Below the pieces are notes generated by a model that saw nothing but the letters and a program-made list of their open reading frames with translations, ran no database searches and had not been told where the DNA came from. From assembly GCA_032433595.1 (NCBI GenBank), contig JASWJB010000033.1, positions 159,246 through 223,245 on the forward strand: a DNA stretch of 64,000 bases, given 5' to 3'. Position numbers and translations under genes: made by a program. Position 1 is the first letter of the stretch. The number at the start of each line of letters is the position of its first letter. Below are positions 12,049-21,383 of the stretch, piece after piece. Source of the stretch: Conoideocrella luteorostrata (taxonomy: Eukaryota; Ascomycota; Sordariomycetes; Hypocreales; Clavicipitaceae).

Positions 12049-13315
12049 TGTGGAAGAGGATGGAGGATAGCTAGAGTTCCGATTACTTTGTGAGGCTTCT
12101 CCTGCAGGACATGGTGTAAGACAAGCGGCGATGGATGGTGGGAGGGGGTTCCGTATAATATATAGATAGACGTGAATGCTGCGCTTGTGTAGCTGAAAGA
12201 AATGGCACGTTATGGAAAGAATGAACGAATGTACGGCATTGGAATCCGATATTTGGACCAGGGAGTAGAGACGGCTGAAAACTTGATTTCTGCATCAACT
12301 CGACATGGTAAGTGGCTGACCGTTGCTTTTACAGCTGAAGCACAAGGGTGCGTGCTGCATGGGGAGGAAGCCGCCAATTCGATTCATACGACTTGGGATA
12401 GCTGGACTGGAATAAGTATTGTATCTACATGCGCAGCAACGTAGCAAAGCAGTCAGCCCGAGCCAGAAGTCGCCTGCAAGCAGGTACAGCTACCGAGCAA
12501 CAAGTCTTATTAGACCTCATCAACCAGCCATCCCTTACTGATCAGTGCGCCTGACGGCTGTGTCTCTTCTCGTATTGCTGCAATTGTGGCGCTTGCGGCT
12601 GCTGGCGAATACGGAGCCACTACTCCCTCCGTAGTCGAGTCACATATGCGCCGTTCCAACCAGTTGACATGTGGTCGGCATATCTTTAGGCCCGGCTGAC
12701 GGCGGATATTGGGGCTGTCAGTGATGCCAGTGGCTCCTCTTGTCTTGGTGGCGGTTGCGGGCTAGTCATGAAGTACGGAGTAGTTCGATGGTTAGGTAGT
12801 CGCCCACGTGTTTTGACATGGGGCTGACCTGACGGCAGCCACGACTTATTGTATTTTACACTACGGAGTATGGCCTCGATGACTTGCTGCCGGAAGTCGG
12901 TTCTTTGCAATGCTGGAGCGCCCAGCTGGCAGCTCGTAATGCCTTTTGTTATCCGACTATTTAGCTGCATGAGCAGTGACTAATGCATTGGGATGGCGAA
13001 CCACAGTCTGTCAGTGTACGGTCAAATGAGTAAGCCGGCACATCCGTTCTCTTCTCCAATCAAACGTCTGGTAACTAGCAACATGGCATTCTATCGAATA
13101 GCGCCAGAGTAGCATCGCAAGAAACAAAAGCGCATTTATCATGGTGAACCACTCCTTGGCATTCCTACACAGCACAGCGTCATTAGGATCAAGTTTAGCC
13201 TTTAATAGTGCGAAGCAGGTGAACCGTGACAGCTTCCAGCAGCCAAGCCATTCATCCCCATCACCTACACGCCGGGCCAATCACGATCCAGAAGCACCCA
13301 AAACTCACTCAAAAC
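12049..13315. other. Intergenic, no gene seen
   Basis: This is the upstream region of the cysteine-repeat gene. TATATAGATAG near 12160-12170 could serve as a TATA element about 110 bp upstream of its ATG. TACGGAGTA-type motifs lie near 12625, 12773 and 12862. The short frames have no recognisable products. Confidence 0.5.
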
Positions 13316-13966
13316 TCACTCGATAAAGCCAGCGTCTCGCCACATCCGGTCCAGAATTTCCCGTATCGTTGCCTCTTTCCGAGAATTATACTGATTAGGG
13401 TGCTCACCACTCTTGGTAACCGCCTCGGAAGCCTCCCGCTTGGCCTTTATGTAGAGCTCTCTGTCATGCGGATGGTTTATAATGTGATTCTTAAACATGA
13501 GATGCCGCACCAGTTCGGGACAGCCCTCGGGGAAGACGTGCAGGTTCGTCATGGGCTCATAGCAGACGAAGAAGTGGTGATTGTGCCACGAGGGCTCATA
13601 GCTAACCCACTGAAACCCAGCGGCCTCTAGAGCAGGCACATAGCTGTCTTCGTCGCCCGGATCGGCGACAGTTAGGTCAACGTCTATGATGTCTTTGGCT
13701 GGCAGGCCCGGGATGCTGGTTGATCCCACGTGGGATACGCAGAGGGCCCGGGGGCCGAGAGCGGCCTCGATGCGGTCTTTGAGGGATTGGAACTTGGAGG
13801 GCCAGGTTGGGTCGGGCTCGACTATGGAGAGCGAGTATGGTATTTTTCGAGCAGATACCCGCTTGACCTTGGCCGGGTCGTAGCTGTAGTCTCTAATGAG
13901 GTCCTCCCGAGTTGGCTGCTTCCTGGTCGAAGGGGTTTGGCCATTTGTGCTCTCCGTAGCGTTCAT
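13316..13966 (-). CDS. GrpB family protein (UPF0157, nucleotidyltransferase-like fold)
   Basis: A single exon of 216 residues. After a ~40-residue N-terminal extension, the GrpB domain spans about residues 42-210. Its signature is visible as GSTSIPGLPAKDIIDVDLTV, where the acidic DVD corresponds to the metal-site region of the polymerase-beta-like fold. HNHHFFV and a conserved HPHDRELYIKAK segment follow. The family is common in bacteria and scattered in filamentous fungi; its reaction is not established. In fungi an origin by transfer from bacteria has been considered plausible, but nothing in base composition here proves it. The neighbour at 14597-15492 is transcribed in the same direction but is an independent gene. 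Confidence 0.85.
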   Translation of the reverse strand: MNATESTNGQTPSTRKQPTREDLIRDYSYDPAKVKRVSARKIPYSLSIVEPDPTWPSKFQSLKDRIEAALGPRALCVSHVGSTSIPGLPAKDIIDVDLTVADPGDEDSYVPALEAAGFQWVSYEPSWHNHHFFVCYEPMTNLHVFPEGCPELVRHLMFKNHIINHPHDRELYIKAKREASEAVTKSGEHPNQYNSRKEATIREILDRMWRDAGFIE

Positions 13967-14596
13967 GGTACAAAATTGTAGCAGTTTATGTCTTTGGGAG
14001 GGTTGGGGTTGAGGTTAATTACTTGGACACGGGGTGATATGGGTTTTATTACATGGAGTACGGAGTAGGTAGAGTAGACAAAAGAAATAAATGAGGCTTG
14101 TGTTCAATGAGCCGCTTAAAGTCGAATCTCATATTCCGCGGTTGGCCGCCTGACTCACCGGAGGATCGGTTCTAAGACGATTTGGGACGTCGGTCAGCCC
14201 TGCCAGGTTCAGCGGCGGGCGAGATCTGCAACCCGGGTGGCGCTAGCTTCCCTATCGCGGCCCTTCAGCGTTGTGACAAGGTCGGACGCGTGTGGGCGCG
14301 TTTGATCTCTATCATCTTTCATTTATGTTATTTAGTTGGCGCTAGTTACGGAGTAGATTGTTGAACAAGATGCATATTTCGCCGGTCATTTCCATTTCTC
14401 GGACCAAGTATCTTGCCTATCCCTCGTCGGGTACGGAGTACTCCGTACTTTAATACAGTTTACGGAGTACGGAGTAGAGCAACATTCATCAACTGTAGAC
14501 CCCTGTCGCCAGCTCTAACTAGATTGAAGTACCTACCACTAATTACAGCTGCAGTTGAAGGCTTACAGCTGCGTCCTTGATTCCACACAAATCCTC
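13967..14596. other. Intergenic spacer with TACGGAGTA palindrome
   Basis: No gene was seen. The stretch holds the exact 18-bp palindrome GTACGGAGTACTCCGTAC at 14431-14448, a second direct pair TACGGAGTACGGAGTA at 14461-14476, and single copies near 14058 and 14346. This is the densest cluster of the motif in the window. Confidence 0.7.
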
Positions 14597-15492
14597 TTAC
14601 ATCTCATATCCCACCTCGCGACATACCTCACCTCCGGAGCATAACCACCCATCAACCAGCCTCTCCGCCTCTTCCCAGGACATAACCATCATGACCTCCC
14701 CAAAATAATTGACCTCTCCCGTCTGTTTGAATCCTAGCTTTTGAAACAACGCCCTGCTTCCAGCATTCGCTTCTTGGATTTTAGCCATCAGCCCCGCCAT
14801 CTGCGGCTGGCGCTCTTGTATGCCCTCCCCAGCCGCGTATTCATCTATGATGCGACGTAGATTCTTCCGTATATAAACCAGCAGGGCTGCCACAGAAGCG
14901 CTCCCGTATCCCCGTCTCCAGTGTCCTTTCTCGGCAATCATGACATCGATTTCGCCGCGTAAACGTGTCTGACTGTTCGTTGGCGCTTGCTCATCACCAT
15001 CACCATCACCATCGCCATCGCCATCGCCATCTTCTTGGTCTCCGTCAGGGTCGTCGCGGTACATGAAGAAATTTATGTCTCCTCTCATCTTGTCATCCGC
15101 ATCTACTACGTTTGCTCGGACTGCTGAGGAGGCCAAGTCGGCGCGGGACAATGGCTCGCACACAATAAACGTGAGCTTGTCATGGGATGCCCGCCACGAC
15201 TGCTGATTTTCGTATTCCTCGTCCAAGGTCAGTGGCTCAGAAGCCGTCGCTTCTTGAATTGCCTAACAGCCGTCGGGTTAGAATTTTGGGGCGACTTTTT
15301 GTTTTTATTTTTCTGCCCAGTGGGCGATGGCTAGCGTACGGGGTCTTGCATCCAGGCGTGGTATTTGAGGACATGGTGCGCTTCGTACGGCACAAGCAGA
15401 ACCTTGCTGGCGACGATGGCTCCGACACATTAGCAGGTGAATTCTGGCTATCCGCATTGTTCTGGCTTACCTGTTTCTTGGTTCACCTTCAT
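14597..15492 (-). CDS. GNAT N-acetyltransferase, NAT9-like
   Basis: Three exons, complement(14597..15262, 15340..15419, 15471..15492), encode 255 residues. The first exon is only 22 nt (MKVNQETA). Introns are 51 nt (GTAAGC..CGGAG, GCTAATG branch) and 77 nt (GTACGC..GTTAG). The spliced N-terminus KVLLVPYEAHHVLKYHAWM and the EYENQQSW motif identify the NAT9 branch of the GNAT superfamily. The acetyl-CoA loop is GHWRRGYGSAS, and the NAGSRALFQKLGFKQTG segment is the usual C-terminal GNAT strand. Related proteins acetylate protein N-termini or tubulin-associated targets; the substrate in fungi is not known. An in-frame trinucleotide run encodes a (GD)n acidic loop (about residues 100-112) between the two halves of the domain. 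Confidence 0.87.
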
Positions 15493-15798
15493 TACGCAGC
15501 TTAGGATATGGCTTGCGCTGTGGCCTGGTTAGTATGAGCGCATGGCCTGACGTTTCGAAGGTGACGAAGTTGCAAATTACTACTAGGCGTTGGAGTGGCC
15601 CCGATAATGGGCCCGGTTCTGCGTATTAAATAGTTAGGACCACTTTCGAGCGGGCGATGTCATTGCTCTAGTCATCGTTCAGCCCGACATGTGACGAAGT
15701 AATGACAATTGTTTAGATCAGAGATTACTTTTGCCTATATGTCTATGTTACATACTATACAGTGTCGTGCTCAGCACTCGGCTAAAGGTACAAATATT

Positions 15799-17899
15799 CT
15801 ACAATGACTGCGCCTTATTCTTCGCGGCGTGCAGCTCTGCTAGCATCTTTGCGACAGCCTCCTCTCCCATTCTGGCCTCCATGGCCAGCAACTCTGCCAC
15901 TTGGTTCATTTTGTTTTTTGTTTTGTCATGTAGTGCTGAGCTCAATTGCTCCATTACCTCCGCGTCGGAATCATTTGCATTCGGAGTAGGCGGGAAGATC
16001 GTGTCCCACTTCTTCGTTCTCGCCGCTGGATCTCCCGTCTTCGCTTCCGTGCCATAGTCCGCATCTTTGCCCTTGACGGCAAACTCGACAGTTCTTCGGT
16101 CTTCGCGGACGCCCAGCTCATCCAGAAGCAAGGCCGCTTTGGTGGGCATGATTGGCTGCAGCAAGATGCCTGCAATGCGCAACGCCTCTGCGCTGTTGTA
16201 GATAACCAGGTTGAGAAGTGTGCGGGATTCTGAATCTGGGGCTTTGACTAGATTCCAGGGTTCCGTGTCCGAGACGTAGCGATTTGTCTATTTAGATGGT
16301 TAGCTCGAGCCTTGGTTAGGGTTCAGAGTAGAGCGAAACGTACCTCGCGGAGAAGATTGAATATCTCACGGATAGCACCTCCTGTATTGCAGTTCTCCAT
16401 TTCTTCGTAGAATGCTGGAGGGGTCTTCTCCAAATGCTCGTCCAGGCTATGAAACAACTGTTCCGATTGGTGTTCGTGCATCTCGTTGAACCCGCCCTCG
16501 CGATAGGTAGCGACAGCCTCCAGCGTCGACCATTTGGCGGTGACTTTCGGCCGCGCAATCCTGTAAAATAAATTTCCGATATTTGCTTGGAGCTCTTTGA
16601 CATATACCGATCCAATCAGCTGATTAGAGTAGCTCATATCCTTTGTGAAGCTTCCATTCCGCATGAGGAAATATCGTAATGGATCGATGTCCCATCGTTG
16701 CACGGCGAAAAACGGATTGACGACATTGCCTAGCGATTTGGACATTTTTCGGTTCGACATGGTCCAGTGATTGTGGCACAAGAGCCTCTTGGGGGGCGGC
16801 AAACGAAGTGCCATGAGAAGGGCTGGCCAGTAGATGGCATGAAATCGGAGGATATCCTTCCCAATCACTTGCATGTCCGCCGGCCAGATGCCCATATTGT
16901 CGGACGAGGAGTGCCACGTGCTTCCGTACCCTGCCTGTGTGATGTAGTTGATCAAGGCATCCACCCAAACATATATCGTTTGATTGTGATCCTCGGGGTC
17001 GGGAATGCCCCAACTTAGCCGTGCTGCTGGTCTTGTAATAGACAGATCCTCAAGATGGTTTCCCACCCAGTTCCGAACCTCGTTCATTCGATGAGTCGGA
17101 GTAATCCAATTGGGATTGTCATCGTAGAATTTCAGAAGCGCGTCTTTGTATTTGGTCAAGGGGAAGAACCATGTTTCCTCTTTGACCCATTCAACTTCGC
17201 TCCCCGTCTCATCACTAACCATGATTTTCTTTCCCGTTTGGGGAACAATATCAGGTCGGACCAGATCCTCAGGATAGAAGCACTCATCGCTCACGGCATA
17301 CCATCCTTCATGTATACCTTTGTACAAGCCCAGATGCTCCGGTAGAGTGTGTTTAAGCTGCAGCCAAAATTCGCTGACAGACTCCTTGTGCTCTGGACTA
17401 GTCGTTCTCATAAAGGCATCGTACGATATGTCACCAGCTGCGGCTAGCTCTCGAAATTTGTTGGAGTTGTTGTCGCAGAATTCTTTCGGTTCAATGCCTT
17501 CCTTCGCCGCGGCACGCTGAATCTTCATGCCATGCTCGTCCGTCCCTGTAAGAAGAAACGCTTCTTTCCCTTTAATCTGCTGCCATCGCTTCAAAACGTC
17601 GACCAAGACCATTGTATACAGATGCCCAATATGTGGTGCTGTGGAAGAGCATAAGTCAGCAAACGTTACTTGGTCAGGCCTTCGGAATCGGTCCTACCGG
17701 CATTGACGTAAAATATCGGCGTGGTGATATAATATGGCTTGTCGGCGGCCGGAATCGTAGATAGGTTGGAGGAGCTGCTCCACCGAGCTTGTCGTATGCG
17801 CGGCGCTTGACACATATTGCAAACCCATCTTGATCGCGTCCAAAGACTCAATCGACCGGGCCGTCGCCCTGAGAGTACTTGCGACGCGAATTGCTTCAT
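15799..17899 (-). CDS. Methionyl-tRNA synthetase, mitochondrial
   Basis: Three exons, complement(15799..16287, 16344..17638, 17698..17899), encode 661 residues. The N-terminus is Arg/Ser-rich (a mitochondrial presequence of about 50 residues) before DKPYYITTPIFYVNA. The 59-nt intron falls inside the class I signature and restores PHIGH at about residues 69-73. The class I catalytic domain includes LTGTDEHG and the adenylate-site motif RKMSKSLGN. It is followed by the alpha-helical anticodon-binding domain and a Lys/Asp-rich C-terminal tail. The enzyme charges mitochondrial initiator and elongator tRNA-Met. Its start codon is 277 bp from the start codon of the divergent Mtr2-like gene, so the two probably share a promoter region. 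Confidence 0.93.
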
Positions 17900-18175
17900 G
17901 GCCGGTGATCACGGTCGACGTTGACGGCGGGAGCTTGCTGCGTTATTGGAGCTCTTCATGCAAGAAGCTAGAGGGTCCAGTGGTAAGTGGCCCCACTATG
18001 GTTTAGCCTTTTCGAACTACGGAGTATAAACCGCCTGTTTAGTGGCAAGCAGCATCACGGGATTAAGAATTCAACTTTCGCGACCTGACATCTTTCACGC
18101 TACGAAACGGAAGTCAATACCATTCGGGGACCGTTTGCAAGCCTAGGCGATTTCTATGCAGACAAAAGCTAAGAT

Positions 18176-18748
18176 ATGCCGCTCCCAGACGCAGATACAG
18201 AGGTCAGGACCTCTAGCGAAGGTATGCATGTTCTGCATTGCTTTAGCTGTCTCCTCCCAGATCCTAACGCGTCTTTACTTCTAGCTGCTGAGACGTTTAT
18301 CAATCACTATTACCAAGCTTTGAACAATCGATCGCAGCTTATGCCGTTCTATATCAACTCGTCTTCCAAGTACTCAATCGCGGCCGACATCTCCATTAAC
18401 GGCTCGGTAGTGGCCACTCCCGCCGACTACTCTACACTATTAGACGGCCAAGGCCAAGGCGTTCGCTATGAGATAGAATCTCTAGATGCACATGTGATCA
18501 ATCCTTCGTCGCAATACGGAGCGCCCGAGAACATTCATGATAACAGCAAAGTCGAGAAGAACGGTGGACGGATGAGCATTGTTGTTACGACAATGGGCAG
18601 AGTACAGTTTGGCAAGGGACGGGAGTCTCCACAGAAGATGTTCAATGAAACGTTTGTCCTGGTGCCAAACTGGGATTCCATGGCGAGAAATCCTCCCCGG
18701 GGTATCAAGCGATGGCTAATCATGTCGCAAAATTTCCGGGCTCTGTAG
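18176..18748 (+). CDS. NTF2-like mRNA export factor, Mtr2 type
   Basis: Two exons, join(18176..18221, 18285..18748), encode 169 residues. The 63-nt intron has donor GTATGC, a CCTAACG branch site and acceptor CTAG. The product starts with a short tail and then AAETFINHYYQALNNRSQLM, the first helix of the NTF2-like fold. The beta-sheet core follows (NGSVVATPADYSTLL, a VINPS segment and FNETFVLVPNWD). Insertions between strands fit Mtr2/p15, which pairs with Mex67 to carry mRNA through the nuclear pore, better than classical NTF2. The assignment rests on fold pattern and length; another NTF2-like protein is the alternative. Confidence 0.75.
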   Translation: MPLPDADTEVRTSSEGMHVLHCFSCLLPDPNASLLLAAETFINHYYQALNNRSQLMPFYINSSSKYSIAADISINGSVVATPADYSTLLDGQGQGVRYEIESLDAHVINPSSQYGAPENIHDNSKVEKNGGRMSIVVTTMGRVQFGKGRESPQKMFNETFVLVPNWDSMARNPPRGIKRWLIMSQNFRAL

Positions 18749-19234
18749 GCTCAATGGAGGACTGTTTGGGACTTTAATGATTGAATGATGTAAAATCTTG
18801 GGGGCAGATATAAAATGTATTTGGAACAAGGCAAAAGACCGAAACAAAAGTCACGATTCAAGGGGGTCGGGGAAATATCTTTGCGGTGTAATATTTGGTG
18901 AATGGAGTTTGGGTACACCGAACAATTACTTTCGGACAGCCCATCAAAAAACAATGTGATCGAGGTTAAGAGGCAAGTATCCGGTAACTTTAACGGCTAT
19001 TCCGGCTTGCGTCTACTCTGTAGATGGTTCTACCTTACCGACATGTTTAGGAGTCCCCCCCCCCTTTTCGCGTCTTTCAATTCTTAGCTGTTAAGTGATT
19101 GCATGGCGTCGCAAACTAGCAAAACCGTGGCGCCATACACGGCCAAAATTTTGGTGGAGACCGCAAAGAACAATAGCTAGACACACGACGGCTCACCATT
19201 CTTGAATCTTACCCCACCATCACAACTTGCAGCC
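18749..19234. other. Intergenic, no gene seen
   Basis: Spacer between the Mtr2-like gene and the farnesyltransferase gene, which run in the same direction. A C/T tract (CCCCCCCCCTTTTC, 19056-19069) lies about 170 bp before the downstream ATG and may be promoter pyrimidine sequence. Confidence 0.5.
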
Positions 19235-20885
19235 ATGCCTCCCAAGACAAAAGTTGCCGTTGCAAAAGCAAATAATCCTGAGTCCAAAGGTCCGAAACGT
19301 GCCGAGAAAAGCCATGTGTTCCTACTATAAAGCTGACAAGTGAATTTTTCCAGTCACCGAGCCCACGCCTAAGACTGTAGACGAACGCACGACCCAGCGC
19401 TTCTACCAAACCAACCCTGTCGAGAGGAGGTTTGAAGAAGTTGGATTTCCAGACTTGACCGCTCAAGAAAAGAAGGCCTACACGTACACAAAGCTCATCC
19501 TCCCTGTCGCTGATCATAAAGTCCCTCTGTCAAACAAGTCGGAACGAGAATACTGGAAGCAGGTGACCAAGGACGGCCTACCTATTCGCCGCCTAAAGAA
19601 GGGCTACACCTGGGGCCAGGATCGAAGCGGTAGAGACATCGGTACATACAAACTCGGAGATTTTGAGCAGCGCTCGTTCAAATCAGCTCGACTGTCTGCC
19701 TTGGATATTCTCCACCGTCAATTTCTGTCGAAGCGACGACAAGCATTTGCAGCTGGCAACGCCGAGTTGTCGGACCAAGATATCTCGGAAGAAAAGATAA
19801 GACGAAAAGAGATGGCAGCATTGAAAAGGGAACTTTACGGTGAAATCACCGGCTCGTTAGCCAACGATCCTGAATGGGACGATGTAATTCCCATTCCTCA
19901 CAGCGAACCCAATGACGCCCTTGCGAAAATTGCCTACCCGGATGACTATGCTGAAGGTGGGTACCGTCGGTTGTGACTTATTTAGATGTTGCTGACGATC
20001 CCAGCCGTTTCGTACCTTCGTGCTGTCATGGCTGCGGAGGAGTGCTCACCGCGGTGTCTCCGCTTGACGGAGCATATCATCTCTATGAACCCCGCGCACT
20101 ATACCGTTTGGCTTTATCGCTTCAAAATTGTGAAGACGCTGGAGCTTCCAGTGCCTGAAGAAATTGAGTGGCTCAATCAAGTAGCACTCTCCAATTTGAA
20201 GAACTACCAGATATGGCATCATCGTCAACTTCTACTAGATTATTATTTCCCCTTTATTGCCTCGGACGAGGAAACCATCAAGAAACTGGCCAGAACCGAA
20301 ATACAATTTGTCAATTCCATGCTTGATGAAGACACCAAGAACTACCATGTCTGGTCTTACCGACAGTATTTGGTAACGAAACTAGGCATGTGGAATATTG
20401 CGGAGCTGGCAGCGACTCAGAACTTGATCGAGGATGATATCCGCAACAACTCCGCCTGGGCCCATCGCTTCTTCCTCGCCTTCTCTGATCCTGCTGTGCA
20501 TACACCAGACCTACCCGCAACAGTGCATGACCCCAAAGTTCCTGCCTCCATTATCGATAGGGAAGTTGATTATGCAAAGGAAAAGATTGCTCTCGCGCCC
20601 CAGAATCAGTCAAGCTGGAATTATCTCCGTGGGGTACTCGTGAAGGGCGGACGGAGTCTATCTGATGTTACTAAGTTTGCGGAAGAATTTGCCACAAACC
20701 TGGGTGAAGAGGGCGAGGACGTCAAGAGCTCACACGCATTGGATCTACTGGCAGATGCATATCACCAGTCTGGGAAGACAGATAAGGCAAAGTTATGTTT
20801 GCAGAGGTTGTGGGAGAAGTGGGATCCAGTGCGTGCAGGATATTGGAAACATAGGGCATTGGAATTGGGGGAGGCTAAGGCGTGA
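19235..20885 (+). CDS. Protein farnesyltransferase/geranylgeranyltransferase I alpha subunit with long N-terminal extension
   Basis: Three exons, join(19235..19289, 19354..19956, 20005..20885), encode 512 residues. The C-terminal ~325 residues begin at DPEWDDVIPIP. They carry five prenyltransferase alpha (PPTA) repeats with the W..R pattern: YTVWLYRFKIV, YQIWHHRQLLL, YHVWSYRQYLV, NSAWAHRFFLA and QSSWNYLRGVL. This subunit pairs with beta subunits to prenylate CaaX proteins such as Ras and a-factor-type peptides. Ahead of it, in one unbroken frame, lie about 185 residues with no PPTA repeat, rich in Lys/Arg/Glu (..RRLKKGYTWGQDRSG..). A Met near residue 171 would give a protein of usual family length. 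The first intron donor is uncertain: GTCCGA at 19290 or GTGCCG at 19299 both keep frame. Confidence 0.88.
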
Positions 20886-21037
20886 AGTGTCAGTCAAGTG
20901 AGGTCGCATTCATAAGATAAAAGAAATGCAACTGGCTAGTATCATATTGATAGCTTGCTGTAATACCAACTCGTCGTTTTCTTAATGGGCCATGCTCATC
21001 GTCTGTTCGCTCAAGGGAAACATACAAATTCAGCCAA

Positions 21038-21295
21038 TTAGCTGACTTGGAGGCGTGGCGGGAGAGCTTGGGTCAAATAGCGGGGCAGCGAAGCTTCCCC
21101 ACTTGCCTCTGCCGACAGCTCTCGCAAGCGTTCAACCCACTCAACCAACAAGTCACACCTTCTTTCGCGCTGCACGCCGTCACTAGAATCACTGCACCTG
21201 GCCGACTTTGTTTGTTCGATGTCGCGCCGGGCGAAAAGCAGTGCCTCAACCTCAAGAATACCACGGCGATCCTGAATCTGACCCACATTTGCCAT
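21038..21295 (-). CDS. Small hypothetical protein head-to-head with CAND1
   Basis: An open frame of 85 residues, highly charged and mostly helical in character (..GILEVEALLFARRDIEQTK.., ..CDLLVEWVERLREL..). No family is recognised. It is kept because its ATG is 88 bp from the ATG of the divergent CAND1 gene, a spacing seen for bidirectional promoters, and because the residue pattern looks like a short amphipathic helical protein rather than a random frame. It overlaps a frame on the other strand, so it could still be a non-coding leader of the CAND1 promoter. Confidence 0.4.
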   Translation of the reverse strand: MANVGQIQDRRGILEVEALLFARRDIEQTKSARCSDSSDGVQRERRCDLLVEWVERLRELSAEASGEASLPRYLTQALPPRLQVS

Positions 21296-21383
21296 CTTGT
21301 CATCCTTAAATTATCTTCTCCCCCAAACACTACTCGCTAGATACCGACTATCCTCTACTGACTTAATCGCCCGGCCTTACACG

